A stretch of 64,000 nt of DNA from Rhizophagus clarus. Taxonomy: Eukaryota > Glomeromycota > Glomeromycetes > Glomerales > Glomeraceae. Numbering within the stretch: the stretch's first letter is position 1; every line of letters starts with the position of its first letter. A model generated the notes under the pieces. That model ran no database searches. It was not told where the DNA came from and saw nothing but the letters and a program-made list of their open reading frames with translations. A program made the position numbers and the translations under genes. Positions 12,134-24,971 of this stretch are shown here, piece after piece. The stretch spans positions 496,001 through 560,000 of the forward strand of contig BLAL01000218.1 of NCBI GenBank assembly GCA_015698045.1. The letters are read 5' to 3'.

Positions 12134-13765
12134 TCTTTTATTTGTATTTCTTGAGAATTTTGAAATACTTTACATTTTCTAATAACATTATTTTCGATTA
12201 CTATTTCCTTATTCTTTTCTTTCTCTTCTTCGATAAAATTTAATTCCAATTCTTCTTACTTTCTGTATTACTTTCTATGATTCTATTTTGAATATTAAAG
12301 AAATCAGTAATAAAATACTTTAATTAAGGTCCGTGAATTTTATTGAATTTTTTCAAGACATTTTGAAAATTGTTTATTTTAACACATCTCTATCTTTTTT
12401 TTTTATTTATTTTATTTTTAATACATCCCTGTCTATTTATATTAATTACCGACATGTTAGATATGACTGATCTTTTACATTCTTGGAACTTAAGCATGCG
12501 TCTAAAACTTATTTGTTTTATATAATTGGTAATAATTGGAGTATAAAAACTTAGTTTCTATACTCTGATCTTTTACATATGTTTAGTAATAAACATATGT
12601 CGAATGATTATTGTGGAGTAATAAAATCTATTCAGATTGATCTGAAGCTTTAATTTCTCATTCCCATGTCAATTTGTTATGAGTTTTTAATTACTTTGCA
12701 GCAGTTGAAAAAATCCATATTATTATTTACATAAAATAATTCATAAATTTAATTATTTTGACTTAAAATAAAAAATTAGTCAATAATATTATAAAAAGAT
12801 TTTGATGAATTAGGATTTATGATAATAATAAATATCTTTTACATGATACAATACTTATTTAATGGAAAGACATTTGCAGCAAAAAAGCCTCTTTACCCAA
12901 TGAATAAGTCAAATGCAACCTATATATAAAAGACTTAACCTATTAAATTAAAAAACTTTGTTATTTAGATAACTGATAATTCTTATGATTTCTCCCTAAC
13001 GAAAACTAACAATAAAAATAAAATTTTAACCGTTATTTGAATACCATAAATGATATTAAATGTAATATTTAATTACATATACCATCATATAACCATTACA
13101 GATAAGGTGATTATAACAAGAGTTGATTGGAATAATGAAGCCATATCCTTTATTTTTCTCGAAAAACTTAATTTATCCATAAATACTTTTGAGTTTTGAC
13201 AACCTTTTATAATTATAACTTTCAGAACAATAAATAAAGATATGATACCTAATCATATAATATCTTTACCTTCATTTATTTTTTAATTCAACTCCCCAAA
13301 TGAATGGTAGAAAGCGAAAATAAATTTAAAAAATATAATAAAATTGTTGGAGAGTTAAGACTAGATTAAGGCGTTGAAAAATTTTTTATTCTTGTAATTA
13401 AAATACCACACATGATCCTATGAAGTTTCCATTAGATTATTCGATAGAATTTGCACGTTCAATAAAAAAATTTTTTTAGAAGATTTCTAACCACATTTAT
13501 TGCATTTTTAAACAAGAAAAAAAAATTCAATATTAAAGAGAAAAGTGATAAATTGTCAATCAGCTTGAATGATTTTACTACCTATAAAATAAACATTAAT
13601 GTTAAAAATTTTCGATCAACTTCATAAATTTGTCATCTAGTAATTCTGGAGGTCATATTGGTCGCGTCCCTGTTTTCTACAAAGACAAAATTTTCCAAGT
13701 AATGTTTGTTACCCTTAATCTTGGACTTTTTATCCCATATATATATATATATACTGTATATATGA
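12134..13765. other. AT-rich spacer with one strong hairpin
   Basis: No gene seen. At 12575-12600 an 11-bp perfect stem (ACATATGTTTA / TAAACATATGT) with a 4-base loop is present. Confidence 0.5.
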
Positions 13766-14070
13766 TTCTTGAGATCCAAGATATCCAGATAGGAGAAACC
13801 TAGTACCTACAGTTAAAAAAATGAAAGAAATGTCAATAATGGTCCTATTAACATCCCTAACTCCCAATTCACAACACTTACCTTCCATTCAAAAATCCAA
13901 GGCGTCCAGACGTTCAGATATAGGTACCTACAAATGGAAGAAAAGATAAAAGAAATGCTAATAAAGTTTATTAACATTCCCTAAATCCTACTCCCACCTT
14001 CCTTTGATCTTGAGTTCTGAAGTCCAATATCCGAGGTCTCCAAACGTTCCTTAAATCCCGTTCTCCACCC
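13766..14070. repeat. Three degenerate copies of a ~115-120-bp repeat
   Basis: Related text recurs about every 115-120 bp: GATCCAAGATATCCAGATA (about 13773), then AATCCAAGGCGTCCAGACG (about 13897), then GAAGTCCAATATCCGAGG (about 14018). GTACCTAC, a purine-rich run and TATTAACAT(T)CCCTAA follow in the first two. No ORF. Confidence 0.55.
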
Positions 14071-14867
14071 AACTTTTACTTAATTCATGAGAACATGATT
14101 TCATATAATGCGTTCTTACTTAATCATGTAGTAATTAAAACTTTCTTCAAAAAAAAAGAAACCCCATTTTTTTTAATATAAAAAAAAAAATAAAATAAAA
14201 AAATTTCCGCCGGCTTAAAAAAATAAAATACTTTTATTGAAAAAAAAAAACAAAATAAATAATTAAAAGAAAGTTTCGGTTTAAATAACTGATAAACTGT
14301 ATCAATTTCAGTTTTAAAAAAATTGATTCGAAAATATTTTTTTTTTTTAATGAAAAGATAAAATTTATCAATCTCAAATGATCCACCTAGTATAACATGC
14401 ATCTTATCTGTACCGAGTATAGTTAGTACCATACTTACTCATGAAGCGCATATAAAGGTGTTAATTATGAGCCTTAAGCTTTCACAGATTTTTAATGATA
14501 TTAAAATTTCATAATAATTATAACATAATATGGTGGTGGTAAATTCTCTCATGATTATGCAAATAATATAGATTTCAGAAGCTTAAATGTATTACCAGTT
14601 TGCTCTGAATTTGTCAACATACACAACGATGAGATATGCGGATATCTAAGAAAAACTCCATATTCACTGATATTCTACAATTGACCGCCAAGTTACGAAG
14701 TTACATATTGGATTTTATTGGCTAAAAATTTTTACATCATATTGAACTTTTTACTTTATTATGATTACAAATTTTTACAAAACGAAGAATTTAAAATGCA
14801 TAATTAATAATACTATATTTAAGAATGAAAATTATTTAATCAAAATTTATAAAATTAAGCGAATTAT
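14071..14867. other. Spacer, no gene seen
   Basis: AT-rich, with long A and T runs at 14155-14255 and 14338-14350. The open frame across these runs is compositional. The distal part is the 3' flank of the Hsp20 gene. Confidence 0.4.
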
Positions 14868-15376
14868 TTATTCTATGGTGATTTTCTTTCCAGTAGGAGC
14901 ACTCTTAGGAAGTGTCAATTCAAGAAGCCCATTTTCAAATTTAGCTGTAACGTCATCGGCTTTTACATTTGGTGGCAATAAGATGCTACGAGTAAAGGAG
15001 CCATAGCGACGTTCTTGGATATGAGTATTTCCTTCTTCATATTTTTTGTCTTTCTTTGTTTCACCAGAAATTACAAGATTGTTATCGTGAATATCAATGT
15101 TAATTTGATCCTTACTCAATCCCTATAATAATATAATATGTTAGAATATTCAATATAATCAACATGATATTTGTACTCATATTAAAAAAAAGGTAGTCAA
15201 TCACATACTGGTAATTCGGTACTGACAAAGAATTCATTATCGTTTTCGTGAATATCCATCAAAGGAGCAAAGGTATTTACACGACCAGATCGAGTATTAC
15301 TACGTCTCAGATCTTTAGTAAAATCATCAAACATACGAGTAACGTTATTTTCCCAATCACGACTGTAAAGAGACAT
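14868..15376 (-). CDS. Small heat shock protein, Hsp20 / alpha-crystallin family
   Basis: ATP-independent chaperone that binds unfolding proteins, expected in the cytosol as an oligomer. Exon 1 is 15376-15209 (56 codons, ending VSTELP). The intron has GTATGTG at 15208 and TATAG at 15123. Exon 2 is 15122-14868 and gives a 140-aa protein, normal for fungal Hsp16-type proteins. The alpha-crystallin domain spans about residues 37-140: MDIHENDNEFFVSTELPGLS, then INIDIHDNNLVISGETK and ERRYGSFTRSILLP, with the family signature FENGLLELTLPK near the end. The usual C-terminal I-x-I/V motif is reduced to ITIE. The frame is intact across the splice. Upstream HSE-like repeats fit heat induction. Confidence 0.95.
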
Positions 15377-15494
15377 TATGATGTACTGATTGAAATTGAT
15401 TTAATAGTTAAAGCTTTTTTCTTTGATTTTATTATTATTGTTATTATATTTATTTGATAAATAGATGTTTCTTAAAAATGCCGAATTCGAGGTA

Positions 15495-15546
15495 TATTTA
15501 TATTTTGAAGAAATTTCTACTAGAATTTTCTAGCAAATATTTCGAA
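15495..15546 (-). promoter_or_regulatory. Hsp20 promoter: TATA box and heat-shock-element array
   Basis: On the coding strand, TATAAATA lies at 15502-15495, about 120 bp before the ATG. Immediately upstream (15507-15546) alternate GAA and TTC triplets occur, including AGAATTTTCT and GAAGAAATTTC, the nGAAnnTTCn pattern bound by HSF trimers. The pattern and position are seen directly; binding is inferred from the family. Confidence 0.65.
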
Positions 15547-15684
15547 AAAATCTGAAAGGATCGACAAGATCGTCCCGAAATTACACGAAATTTCCATCAT
15601 AGTATAATTTTGACTAAAATGTCGATCATCTCAGAATTTATATTAATTTCGGCTGAAGTTGGATAAAAAAAGAAATGACCATTT

Positions 15685-15888
15685 TTGAAGAAAATTCCAG
15701 ATGTAATAATCGAGAGTATCTATTTTTATCTTTTTGATTTTTTGAATCAGTGGTCGATAAATATATACAAATTAGAAAAAAGTCAAATGACTATTTGTTT
15801 TAATCATGGGTGTGATATTAATATCAAATTACAATGTTCTCTAGTCACTAATGTAACTTTAGGTAAGAAGAATTTGTTATTTGTTTAA
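15685..15888 (+). other. Unassigned 67-codon open frame
   Basis: A frame containing ICFNHGCDINIKLQCSLV that looks slightly more protein-like than neighbouring noise. It lies 90 bp before the kinase relic and could be an eroded upstream part of it or chance. I cannot name it. Confidence 0.15.
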
Positions 15889-15976
15889 TACAAATGAAAG
15901 AAAAGGAAGTAGTCCTTAAATGTCCAATAAGCTAAATGAAATTTAGATGAATTTTTAAATTAGGTAAGATAATATA

Positions 15977-16400
15977 TTGATTAGTATCTTCAATTATTAC
16001 TATAATTCATTTATTTTAATATATCCAATTAACTTTTTTTATAATTACATGGTAGTAATGGATTATAAAGATAAAGGTAAATTAATAGGAAATTCAAAAA
16101 AAGTAATTAAAATTAATCGGAACAAAATTAAAAAATTGTTTCTGTGCTTAATGAAATACATAGAAAAAAAATCAAAATCTAATTTTGATTTTTACAATGG
16201 CAATATTTTAGTAAATCAGAGAGACAATGAAAGTACATTAGTGTTTACATTATACCATTTATTGCATCTTAAATTTTAGGTAAATCATGAACGTCTTGAA
16301 ATTATTGAAAATACACCACAATGTTATGTAAGATTTAATGAGATGAGGATCCATTAAAAAGACCATCAGAAGAAGTTTCCGTTATAATAATGAAATTAAT
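15977..16400 (+). pseudogene. Protein kinase relic
   Basis: Three kinase landmarks survive in order but in different frames. NFDFYNGNILVNQ (about 16180-16215) corresponds to the catalytic-loop text HRDFHxGNIL of TKL kinases, with the His-Arg-Asp lost. RLEIIENTPQCYV (about 16291-16330) and DEDPLKRP (16342-16365) match the C-lobe stretch that in intact kinases reads ...PxCYxxLMxxCWDxDPxKRP. The activation loop and most of the domain are missing and the frame changes at least twice. It is a degraded copy of the kinase family present intact at both window edges. Confidence 0.55.
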
Positions 16401-17893
16401 GAAGATTAAAAAGAGCAACGTTATGGAATTTATAATGCACCATTGAAAATCATTCGCAAATATGGTATACAATTCGGCTTACATTAAAAAACAACATTGT
16501 GGAATTTATAAATGCACGAATTGGACATAAAATTCTTGCTATCGAAAATATTAAAACATATGCTAATTAAACTATTATTTGTGAATAATCAGTGATACGT
16601 AATATTCTTTATTTTTATTTTTATTTTTTAGAATTATTTAAACGCCAAGGCTAAAAGTTACATGTTTCTTAGTTTGTAATTTAAATAATTCTCTTTTTGT
16701 AGCTTATCAAATTATTAAATATAAATTTTATCTATGTATTATGAAAAACTTTATTATGATATCACTTGATTAAACAATTCCCCATCGTTTCTATCTGGAT
16801 TTATATAATCCGAGTACAGTGTGTAATGAAAAAAGTTGCCGTCATGAAAATAATTTTTTTTGTATAATAAACATTAAAATGCTTTCATTTTTGCACCCCA
16901 CATATTTTATTTAGCTTATTACTATCCTATTAAAAGCATTCACATACAAAAAAAGGTCGTCTATTTGCATTTTCTCTCAACAATACCTTATAAATATAAG
17001 TTACACAAAATTATAGTTTGATCTCAAATTGATTATCATTATTTCTCAATATTAGTCCGATGACGCTTATTTAACAAAAAAAAAATATATCAGAAGTAAG
17101 TATTTCTCTTCATATTATTGGATGTAAATTCAAAAGTTCAAATAAATAAATATTTTTAAGCATGATTAAGATAATTACCCGTTCAACTAAGAATTTTGCT
17201 ATAATATGCGGGATAATGATCTGTAGCTTATTAAAAGGAGAAAACACTTTTATCATATAACAAATGACCATTTTTATGTAAGAATATTGCAGGAATGGCA
17301 TTTTTTTACTATAAAATTCATTTAAAGCAAAGATTAATATCCGTATTATTAACTGAAGGTTGAGTCTATTATATAGAAAAATACATAAAGATTCTGCAAA
17401 TAATAAAAAAAGTGAAATGAATTTATTTTAAAAAAAATATCTGTAGAACAACTATTTTAAAGGGTTTGTATTTGATAGTATATCTATCAAGCTCTCTAAT
17501 AAATATAGTTTTGTTCAATTATCTTGTATAGTCATTAAAAAATGCTACTTTTTATCGCAGCAACTTTTTTCGTTACACACTGTATGTACAACCAAATAAC
17601 CTAATCAGATTTGCGATCGCATTTAATGCTCTGACTAATTTTTAAGACTGTATGTGCGTGAATTGATCAAATTTTAAATATAGAGATTCAAATCCAGGAT
17701 AGCATTAATAATGGCGAAAGATTTTATAAAAATTTTGAGAGGTCACAAAATTTACTGCTGATGAAGATTATAAATTTTGAGATAAAAGATACCTAATTAT
17801 ATACATGCTCATAATTATGAATTTATATCGTAATATATTTAATATCTATTAAGCAGTTACAGATTTCAATATACTATGTCGATATTGCACCTT

Positions 17894-17909
17894 AATTCTG
17901 GCCAGAATT
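17894..17909. repeat. Perfect 16-bp palindrome AATTCTGGCCAGAATT
   Basis: The identical 16-mer recurs at 58859-58874, with a variant at 58884-58899. Related TTTCGGC/GCCGAAA text is scattered at about 1227, 40.3-40.5, 48.95 and 56.45 kb. Confidence 0.7.
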
Positions 17910-19171
17910 CACAAAAATCGTCTTGTTTTTGCGAGGATCATTTTAGAAATTACGAAAATAGTCGCGTACCCCTTATTTTTCTAATTAAATATATAATTTT
18001 TTTTATTATTACAGCAAGAAAGGACATACATGATTAGCATTATTGTAGGTTTGAAGCAAAATATTATACAAAATTATCACTTCATAAATAAAATCAGACA
18101 TATATATGGAAAGTGTCAGACAGTAGAATAAAATTACATTACGATTTTTTTTAGTAGAGACGTGATTACAAAAATCATTATAATTTTGACGATCAAAAGT
18201 GGCATCAAAGGGAAAGAAATATCAGAAGGGTATTGAAGATTCAACATTTTATCAAATTCTTTTCCCAAATCGTTCATTCCATCGAATTTTATCTTGCCGA
18301 ACAAACATTTCCCTAACCTTTCAAAATTTTATTTCTAAGTCAATGTGAAGTTTCAAAGTACAGTAACTTTATTTTCATGACGTGATCATAGACAAGAGGT
18401 AATTTATTCATCTTCAGATTCATTACCAAAAATACTTTTGATTTTTTTTTTTAAAAATTTTAACCCTCCAAGTTAGTTTCAATTTTAATTCTGCAAAAAT
18501 ATTATTTTCAATAAAAACTTCAGGTGACTTATTCTGTAAAAAAATGTATGATTATAATTATAAGCGAAACAAAAAACTCAAAGTCAAAATCTTTCATCTT
18601 TCGGCAATGTTTAACTAGTTTTGTCAGATTTCTAAAGCCTCTAAAAAACATAAAGTGATTTTTGTTATACTAATTATATTATTTATATAATACTCAGTAA
18701 AAGTTTGAATATTGTTTGATACAATTTTTTTTGACAAGAATCGTCCTTCCAAAAGGTTTGGAATTATATTTGAAACTCTTTGAATGATGACAATCTATCT
18801 TTTTATACCAAAAATAATAATGATAAAAAAAAAAAAATCAATACAAATATTGATTAATCAAAGACTGCGTACTGAAGGACGAATTGACGATCATCACTAC
18901 CAGAATTAGGATGGAATTTTGGGCAAAGTTAAAAATGTTGATCACTGTGAAGGAAATTTGGAAATTTCAGAAATTTTAATCATCATTTAAACAAATACAA
19001 TTAAATACATCGGTTTTATGGCATGTAAATTCTATAAAAAACGAATGTACAGAAATGGTAAATATCTGAAAGTTGCATTGTTCCAGTCACTTTCTCCTCA
19101 AGACAATTTACAGGCATTTACCGGTCATTATTTTTTAATAGGCTAGAAGCGAAGCGAACAAAATGTACTGA

Positions 19172-19306
19172 TGTCTAGTTCTGGCAAAGATCAGCTTGGT
19201 GAATTCGGTGGCGCGGCGCTAATAAAATATTTATAAAATATTCAGCACAGAACTGACACTGAACTGTCCATTATCAGCCTCAAAGCTGATCTTCTGTTCT
19301 AAACAT
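19172..19306. repeat. Inverted repeat, possible small foldback element
   Basis: Left arm TCTAGTTCTGGCAAAGATC...AGCTT and right arm AAGCTGATCTTCTGTTCTAA are imperfect reverse complements about 100 bp apart. The intervening sequence includes a local GC-rich patch (GGTGGCGCGGCGC). No ORF. Confidence 0.45.
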
Positions 19307-20198
19307 TCGACATAATTTATATCAAATAAACCACTGGTATTAAGTTTTTTCCGTTTTACATCTCATCAACTCAATAATTAATTTAATTTTTTAATTATGT
19401 TACAAAACTAATCAAAAACTTATTTGGAATTTTCCTTTTTATAACCATAATTACTGCAACTCGTCGATTTTTTGCTTTTCTATGCATTTTCAAATTGAAA
19501 AAGCTTTTTAAATTTCGGTGCATTTATTATGAAACAAATTAATTTTCCGAGCGAGGGGATAAATTGCTTAATAACATTCAATAATAAATTTTTCGATAAA
19601 ATTGAACCCTTAAGGTTTCATAAATACTTAATATGGATTAATTGCGAATATACTTATAAAACGAGGAGCTAATGCAGAAAAATTATCAAGCGTTCACAAA
19701 CATCACCGTATCGCAGATCAAATCATGAGATTATGAAGTAATTCTGCAGCAGTTTTTTTTCAGTATTAAGTTAGATATTGCATTTATCATATAGAATATT
19801 GTAACTTAACATTTTTAATTTATTAGATTTGTCTCATTTAAAGAAATATTTTGATCTAAAATCTAAATTTCGTGGAAAAAGTAATATTGATCCAAAATAC
19901 GACGTTTTTAAATTCGAGTTCATCTTTTCATGTCTCACACTGTATGTATAATATTTGTTACGTTTACCAAAATTTAAAAACAGAGAAGTAGCGCGTTATT
20001 ATGTTTTTTTTTAGCAAAATAAAATAAATCCCGCCGATAGTAGTACGTAATTTTTAACATTTTTTTTCACAGTTCACTAAACGAGGTTCTCCCGGTCTTC
20101 TTATTGGTTCATGGATGATGGAGGCAAGTAATGTGGCCTGTAACTATTTGCAACCTATGTGTCGTGATATTACACCACATATTGTCCGTTCGCTATAA

Positions 20199-20228
20199 TT
20201 GCAACCTAGGTTACAACCTAAGTTGCAA
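20199..20228. repeat. 14-bp near-perfect hairpin
   Basis: TTGCAACCTAGGTT and AACCTAAGTTGCAA flank a 2-base loop with 13 of 14 pairs. Part of the same motif (TTGCAACCTA) recurs at 20148. Confidence 0.65.
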
Positions 20229-21204
20229 TCTAAAGTGCTGTAATTATTACTTATGGCCAGCAACCTTAGAGCCAAGCAAGCTGGACTCATTATGCAGTGA
20301 GCTTGTGGTCAAAGCGTAAATTATTGACGACATAACATTCTATATCAGACAAACCGGTTAAGATTTAATGAATTAACGATAGTTAATATTTAAAAATATT
20401 CTTTCTTCGCTTATCATATTATTTGTTCAATAAATTAAATATTTTAAAAGCATTAAACATTAAAATAATGATTGGATATTGAATTATTTAGATAGTATAG
20501 TTCAACATTAATGAACGAAACGACGAAAAAAATAATTAACGAATCAATTAAAAAAATCTATCCTGCAACACGCAACACCCTGTAATACGCAACAAAAAGT
20601 TTCACTTTCATATGATTTTCTGGCCAAAGTTGTTATGATTATAATTAGCGTTAGCGTTATGGAATGACAAATAGTGAGTGACAAATAAAAATTTTTAAAC
20701 ACCGAAAATTTTGTGTCGATGATATGAAATTTTTTTTTTTTTTTTTTTAAAAAAAATATTGGACATGTCCTTTAACTTGTGATTCGAAAATTACAATAAA
20801 ATATGGAAATAAAATCATTGGTTATCTTATAAATAATTATTTATAAAAAAAAAAAAAAAATAAAATAAAAATGCCAAGAAATTTATAATATAATTTAAAT
20901 GATTTAATAATCGAAACATCAATATAAACGTCGTAACGTAACGATAAAATTGACAATCTTTAAAACATCGGAATTTATTTATAAATAAAAAAAATTTCTT
21001 TTTTACGAATAAAAATTTTAGTTATGTTCCTTAGAAAGTTAGACTTATTATCGTATTTTAAAAATCATCCAATAAATTTTATCCGTTTTGATTTAGACCG
21101 TACCATTAGTGCATCGTTTTATGCAATCATAATTATTATCCAATAAATTTATTACGACTAGAAAATCTAAGTTCAACAAATCTAAAGTTCACAATTTACA
21201 TTGC

Positions 21205-21235
<31 letters not shown>

Positions 21236-23379
21236 TAAGTTTAATTATTATGAAATAAATATTTTTATCTAATAATTTAGTGGTTAAAAAAAACTAAAAA
21301 TAATGATGGTCATGTGGCGCAGCCACGAAATTTATTTTTTTTTTTATTATTTCGTTTTATCTGCAAGGGGGGTGAAAAAAGTTATTTATCCTGTAAGAAG
21401 AAGAAGAAGAAAAAAAAAAAAAATACCAAACTTAAAACTTACTAGAGTTTTTTCTTTAAAAAAAAAAAAAATAAAATAATCATATGCTAAAATAATCAGA
21501 TGTTGAAATTATTATTATTGATATCTAATAACGGTTAAATTCCATTTTGTTTCATCTAGGTTATAAAATTGATTCAAAAAGTTACATACAACCTAATCGT
21601 GTTATTTACTTTTATTGATGTTGAAATGCTGCATGGATAACATTCAAGCACATGTTTGAAATTTTTATAACCCTGAAAGCAAGTGACACAAGTACTTAAT
21701 CATAAAGTTAACCGACTCGGTTAAAGTTTAGTTTTATAGGTATGATAACAATAGCGAAAATATTTTTGTATTGTTTTAAAAAAAAAAAAAAAGAAAGAAA
21801 GAAATCTAATTTTCCGTAAAAGAAATTATTATTTTTCTTTCACAATATTATCATCTATTCTTACAATCTTTTAAAATAATTATGTATAAATAATATTACA
21901 AATACAATAAATAATAATTATCTATCAAAGTAAAAATAAAATAAATATTTATCAAAAATGCACTCACTTAAACGTAAAGGAATGCCCGAATAATACCCGT
22001 ATGAAAGAAAGAAAAAGCTAATTGCCGAATGAAAGATTAATTTTTGGACTAGGTTTGTTAATATTTACCAATGAATATTACAAAAAATCTACAATTAATA
22101 ATTTTAAAAAAATAAACAAAGTAATATCATTGAATGAATGATGTAACGATTTGTCAATTACACTCTTTTATTAGATTACAAATTTAAATTTCATTTACAT
22201 TATAAGTTACACCGAAAGTATTGACGCCACCATTGTAAGAGTGTTTTAGTACTTATTTTATTCCAACATTTTGTTTGAATAAATTCCCAAATTAATAATT
22301 CAACATTTATGTTTTATGCATAATTTCAGATGAAGACAGTACTTTATATAGTATTTATACATAGTATATACACAATAACATTCTTTGAAAGAAGGATTGT
22401 TTAATAGGAAGATTCTTTGTCATTGATATGGTTTTATTCTAAATTCTAACTTAATAAAATTTTTTTTTTTTTCGAATTAAATGACTTTTTTTGGTAAGCT
22501 CCAAAAAATAATCGGCTGCAAGAAATTTATTACAATAAGCATTGTCTTTGACATAATCTGTGACACAAAATTCGGCATAAAGTTACAGAAAAAAAAATAA
22601 AAACGATTAAAATTAACGTGAATCATTTAAATTTCATCATGTGGAGAAAGTTTGATTAAAAATTATTTAAAGTAATTTATATAACAATAATATAAAATTA
22701 AATATAGGTATTGAATGTATTACTTTCAAAAGTAATATTTTTTTTTTTTACACGTTTCAGGTTTGCATCCTTTAACGTCGCACAAATTTTATTAAATGAT
22801 CATTAACAAAGACTTTTTTTAGTATTAACATACTTTTGAAAAAAAAAGATGATTATTATTTCCGTGCCATAAAAAAAAAAACTTTTTGAAAAGAAATTGC
22901 CATTTTTGTTAATAGTGGTTATTCATACAAATTGAGATTTTATTGGTCAAAAAGTTCTGAGTCAACCTTAAATTGGTCTTTTTATAAAACGCCTATTTTT
23001 TTATTGGTTTTAAAAAAAATAATATGCACTTTGTTTAGAAAACAACGAAACGTAATAACTAATCTCCGAATGGATGATTTTTGGATTCATTAATAAACAT
23101 TGAAACTTGTTAAACAGAATTAGTATGATTAGACGCAAAAGAATTATTTTATTTATTATTGTTATTATTACTTGCAACTTAACCAAAGATTTACAACGAA
23201 GAATGTACAAAATGATATTTTTTTTTTTTTTTTTTTGTAAAAATAAAAATAAATGCAAATTATGATGCTAGTTGAAAAAAGACTAATAATCTAAAATGAC
23301 AAATAGTAATGAAAATTAATAATAGTAAAAAAATAAAGTAAAAAAAAGTCCATTTCTTTTGAGTACCATTTTAAGGTTT
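20229..23379. other. AT-rich stretch with microsatellites, no gene seen
   Basis: Contains a long T run (about 20732-20748), a (TTA)n tract at about 21204-21234 and several A runs. The last few hundred bases are the 3' flank of the minus-strand gene at 23380. Confidence 0.45.
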
Positions 23380-24087
23380 TTAAGCTTCTAATAATTGAAA
23401 ATCAGTCCAAGGAGTATAATGATTTTCAGTAGATATATTATTATTATTTTGTTCGGCAATTTTAGTAGAAATATTATTATCAATAATAAATTGTTGTGCA
23501 TCAGAAAAGGATGATAAATCGCACCAATTATAAGATTGAAATTGTTGATTTTCAATAACATTTTGAGTCACCTCAGAAAGTGGTTGCGTTAATAACAAAT
23601 TACCGCCTAATGCTGGTATTGAATTAGATTCGTCATATGCAGATGATTGTACCACGAAAGGGTTGAAAGAGTCGAAACTATCATTTTCAATGATGTCATT
23701 ATATAAATAAGGAAACTCATTTATATGATTTTGTAGTTCAATTTCCGGCGACCAAGTTAATATTGAATTTACTTGATCATTCATATATATTTCATCATCT
23801 CCATTATATGTCATTCCCAATATTGCTTGTTCTTCCGGTGTAAATTGATTATTATAATAATAATAATAAAATTCTTGATTAATACAATCTTCTCCTTCAA
23901 ATAAGAATGGATCTTCTAATGGAGATTCTGATAAATGAGAAGTTGGTATGAATAATGCATTATTATCTTCGATTGAATGTTGAAATTCATTCATTTCAAT
24001 ATTTTCGATATTTTGTTCAATGTTTTGTTCCATGTCTTGTTCCATGTTTTGTTCAACGTTTTGATTTCGATATTCGATGACAGACAT
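23380..24087 (-). CDS. Acidic Asn/Gln-rich protein, unknown function
   Basis: A single uninterrupted frame of 235 codons from the ATG at 24087, with no intron needed. Residues 9-32 are a short repeat of (N/D)xEQNxEQ. The rest is acidic and rich in Asn, Gln, Ser and Tyr, with a YYYYY run near residue 74 and Trp/Phe residues set among acidic ones (ILTWSPEIELQ, YNWCDLSSFSD). No fold, signal peptide or membrane segment is visible. Composition of this kind is common in transcription activation regions, but no DNA-binding domain is present, so that is only a possibility. Length in such AT-rich DNA supports a real gene. Confidence 0.65.
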   Translation of the reverse strand: MSVIEYRNQNVEQNMEQDMEQNIEQNIENIEMNEFQHSIEDNNALFIPTSHLSESPLEDPFLFEGEDCINQEFYYYYYNNQFTPEEQAILGMTYNGDDEIYMNDQVNSILTWSPEIELQNHINEFPYLYNDIIENDSFDSFNPFVVQSSAYDESNSIPALGGNLLLTQPLSEVTQNVIENQQFQSYNWCDLSSFSDAQQFIIDNNISTKIAEQNNNNISTENHYTPWTDFQLLEA

Positions 24088-24931
24088 TTTTTAAATAAAG
24101 ATGATATATTAATTTGATGAAGAAAAAAAAAAATTTTTTTAAATTTCTTTTAAAAAAAGTGTTTTATAAAATTAAAAAAAAAATATTGAGATTTTATAAT
24201 TTTTATAATTATAAATTTTTTTGATATTTTTCAAAAAAAAAAAAAAAAAAAGAATTTTTACGAATGAAAATATGAAGTGGAAATTCGCCTCTTTATATAA
24301 TAATCTAAATAATCTATTTCTTTATATGTAATTTGTAGATTATTTTAATCAATAAGAAATCGAAATTCTCTCAGTATTTTTCTATTATTCTATATAAACA
24401 ACATAAATAACTTGACTTGACAAAAGCGTACAAATAAGTAAGGATGATCGGCCGATCACCGCTCTTTATGGTTTATTTGTAAACAATGATTTGTTAAAAA
24501 ATCCCTGCTTTTTTAATATATACATACAATGAACAATTTTTATTATTCAATTTTATTTTTCAATTAAATAAATTATTTTATTTATTTTATAGTATTATTT
24601 ATAGATAACTAAAAATAGGTTAATTATTATTTTATTATTTAAACCTTGTTTTTTTTTTATATACATACATTAATTATTATATGGGCTTAAATTCTGAGAG
24701 GTTCTACTGTACGGTTTAAACAAAAAAAAAAAATTTTTTTTTTTTTTATAATCGGTAAAATATGAGAAACAATGAAGATTCTTACTTATTAAATATAATT
24801 AATTCTATTTTTCCTTTTGTTTTATTTGTAGTTTGTGATATGAAATCCATTTATCCATTTTAAAAAACTTTAATAACCCGTTTTTGTTCCGTCTTATGTT
24901 AAATAACCCGTTTATGTTATAAACAGATAAT

Positions 24932-24971
24932 ATGTTATAATTATATTATAATAATAATATAATTATAACAT
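24932..24971. repeat. 18-bp stem hairpin
   Basis: ATGTTATAATTATATTAT and its exact reverse complement face each other across AATA, total 40 bp. Confidence 0.8.

Larger units (their letters stand above)
16401..20198. other. Gene-poor stretch
   Basis: About 3.8 kb in which I find no supported gene. It holds the AATTCTGGCCAGAATT palindrome at 17894 and an inverted repeat at 19172-19306. Confidence 0.45.

Noticed and set aside
14124-14432. 102-codon minus-strand frame
   Set aside because: Crosses several A runs and reads as Phe/Tyr/Lys strings without splice context.
17640-17705. Possible tRNA B box (GATTCAAATCC)
   Set aside because: No A box, acceptor stem or cloverleaf can be drawn around it.
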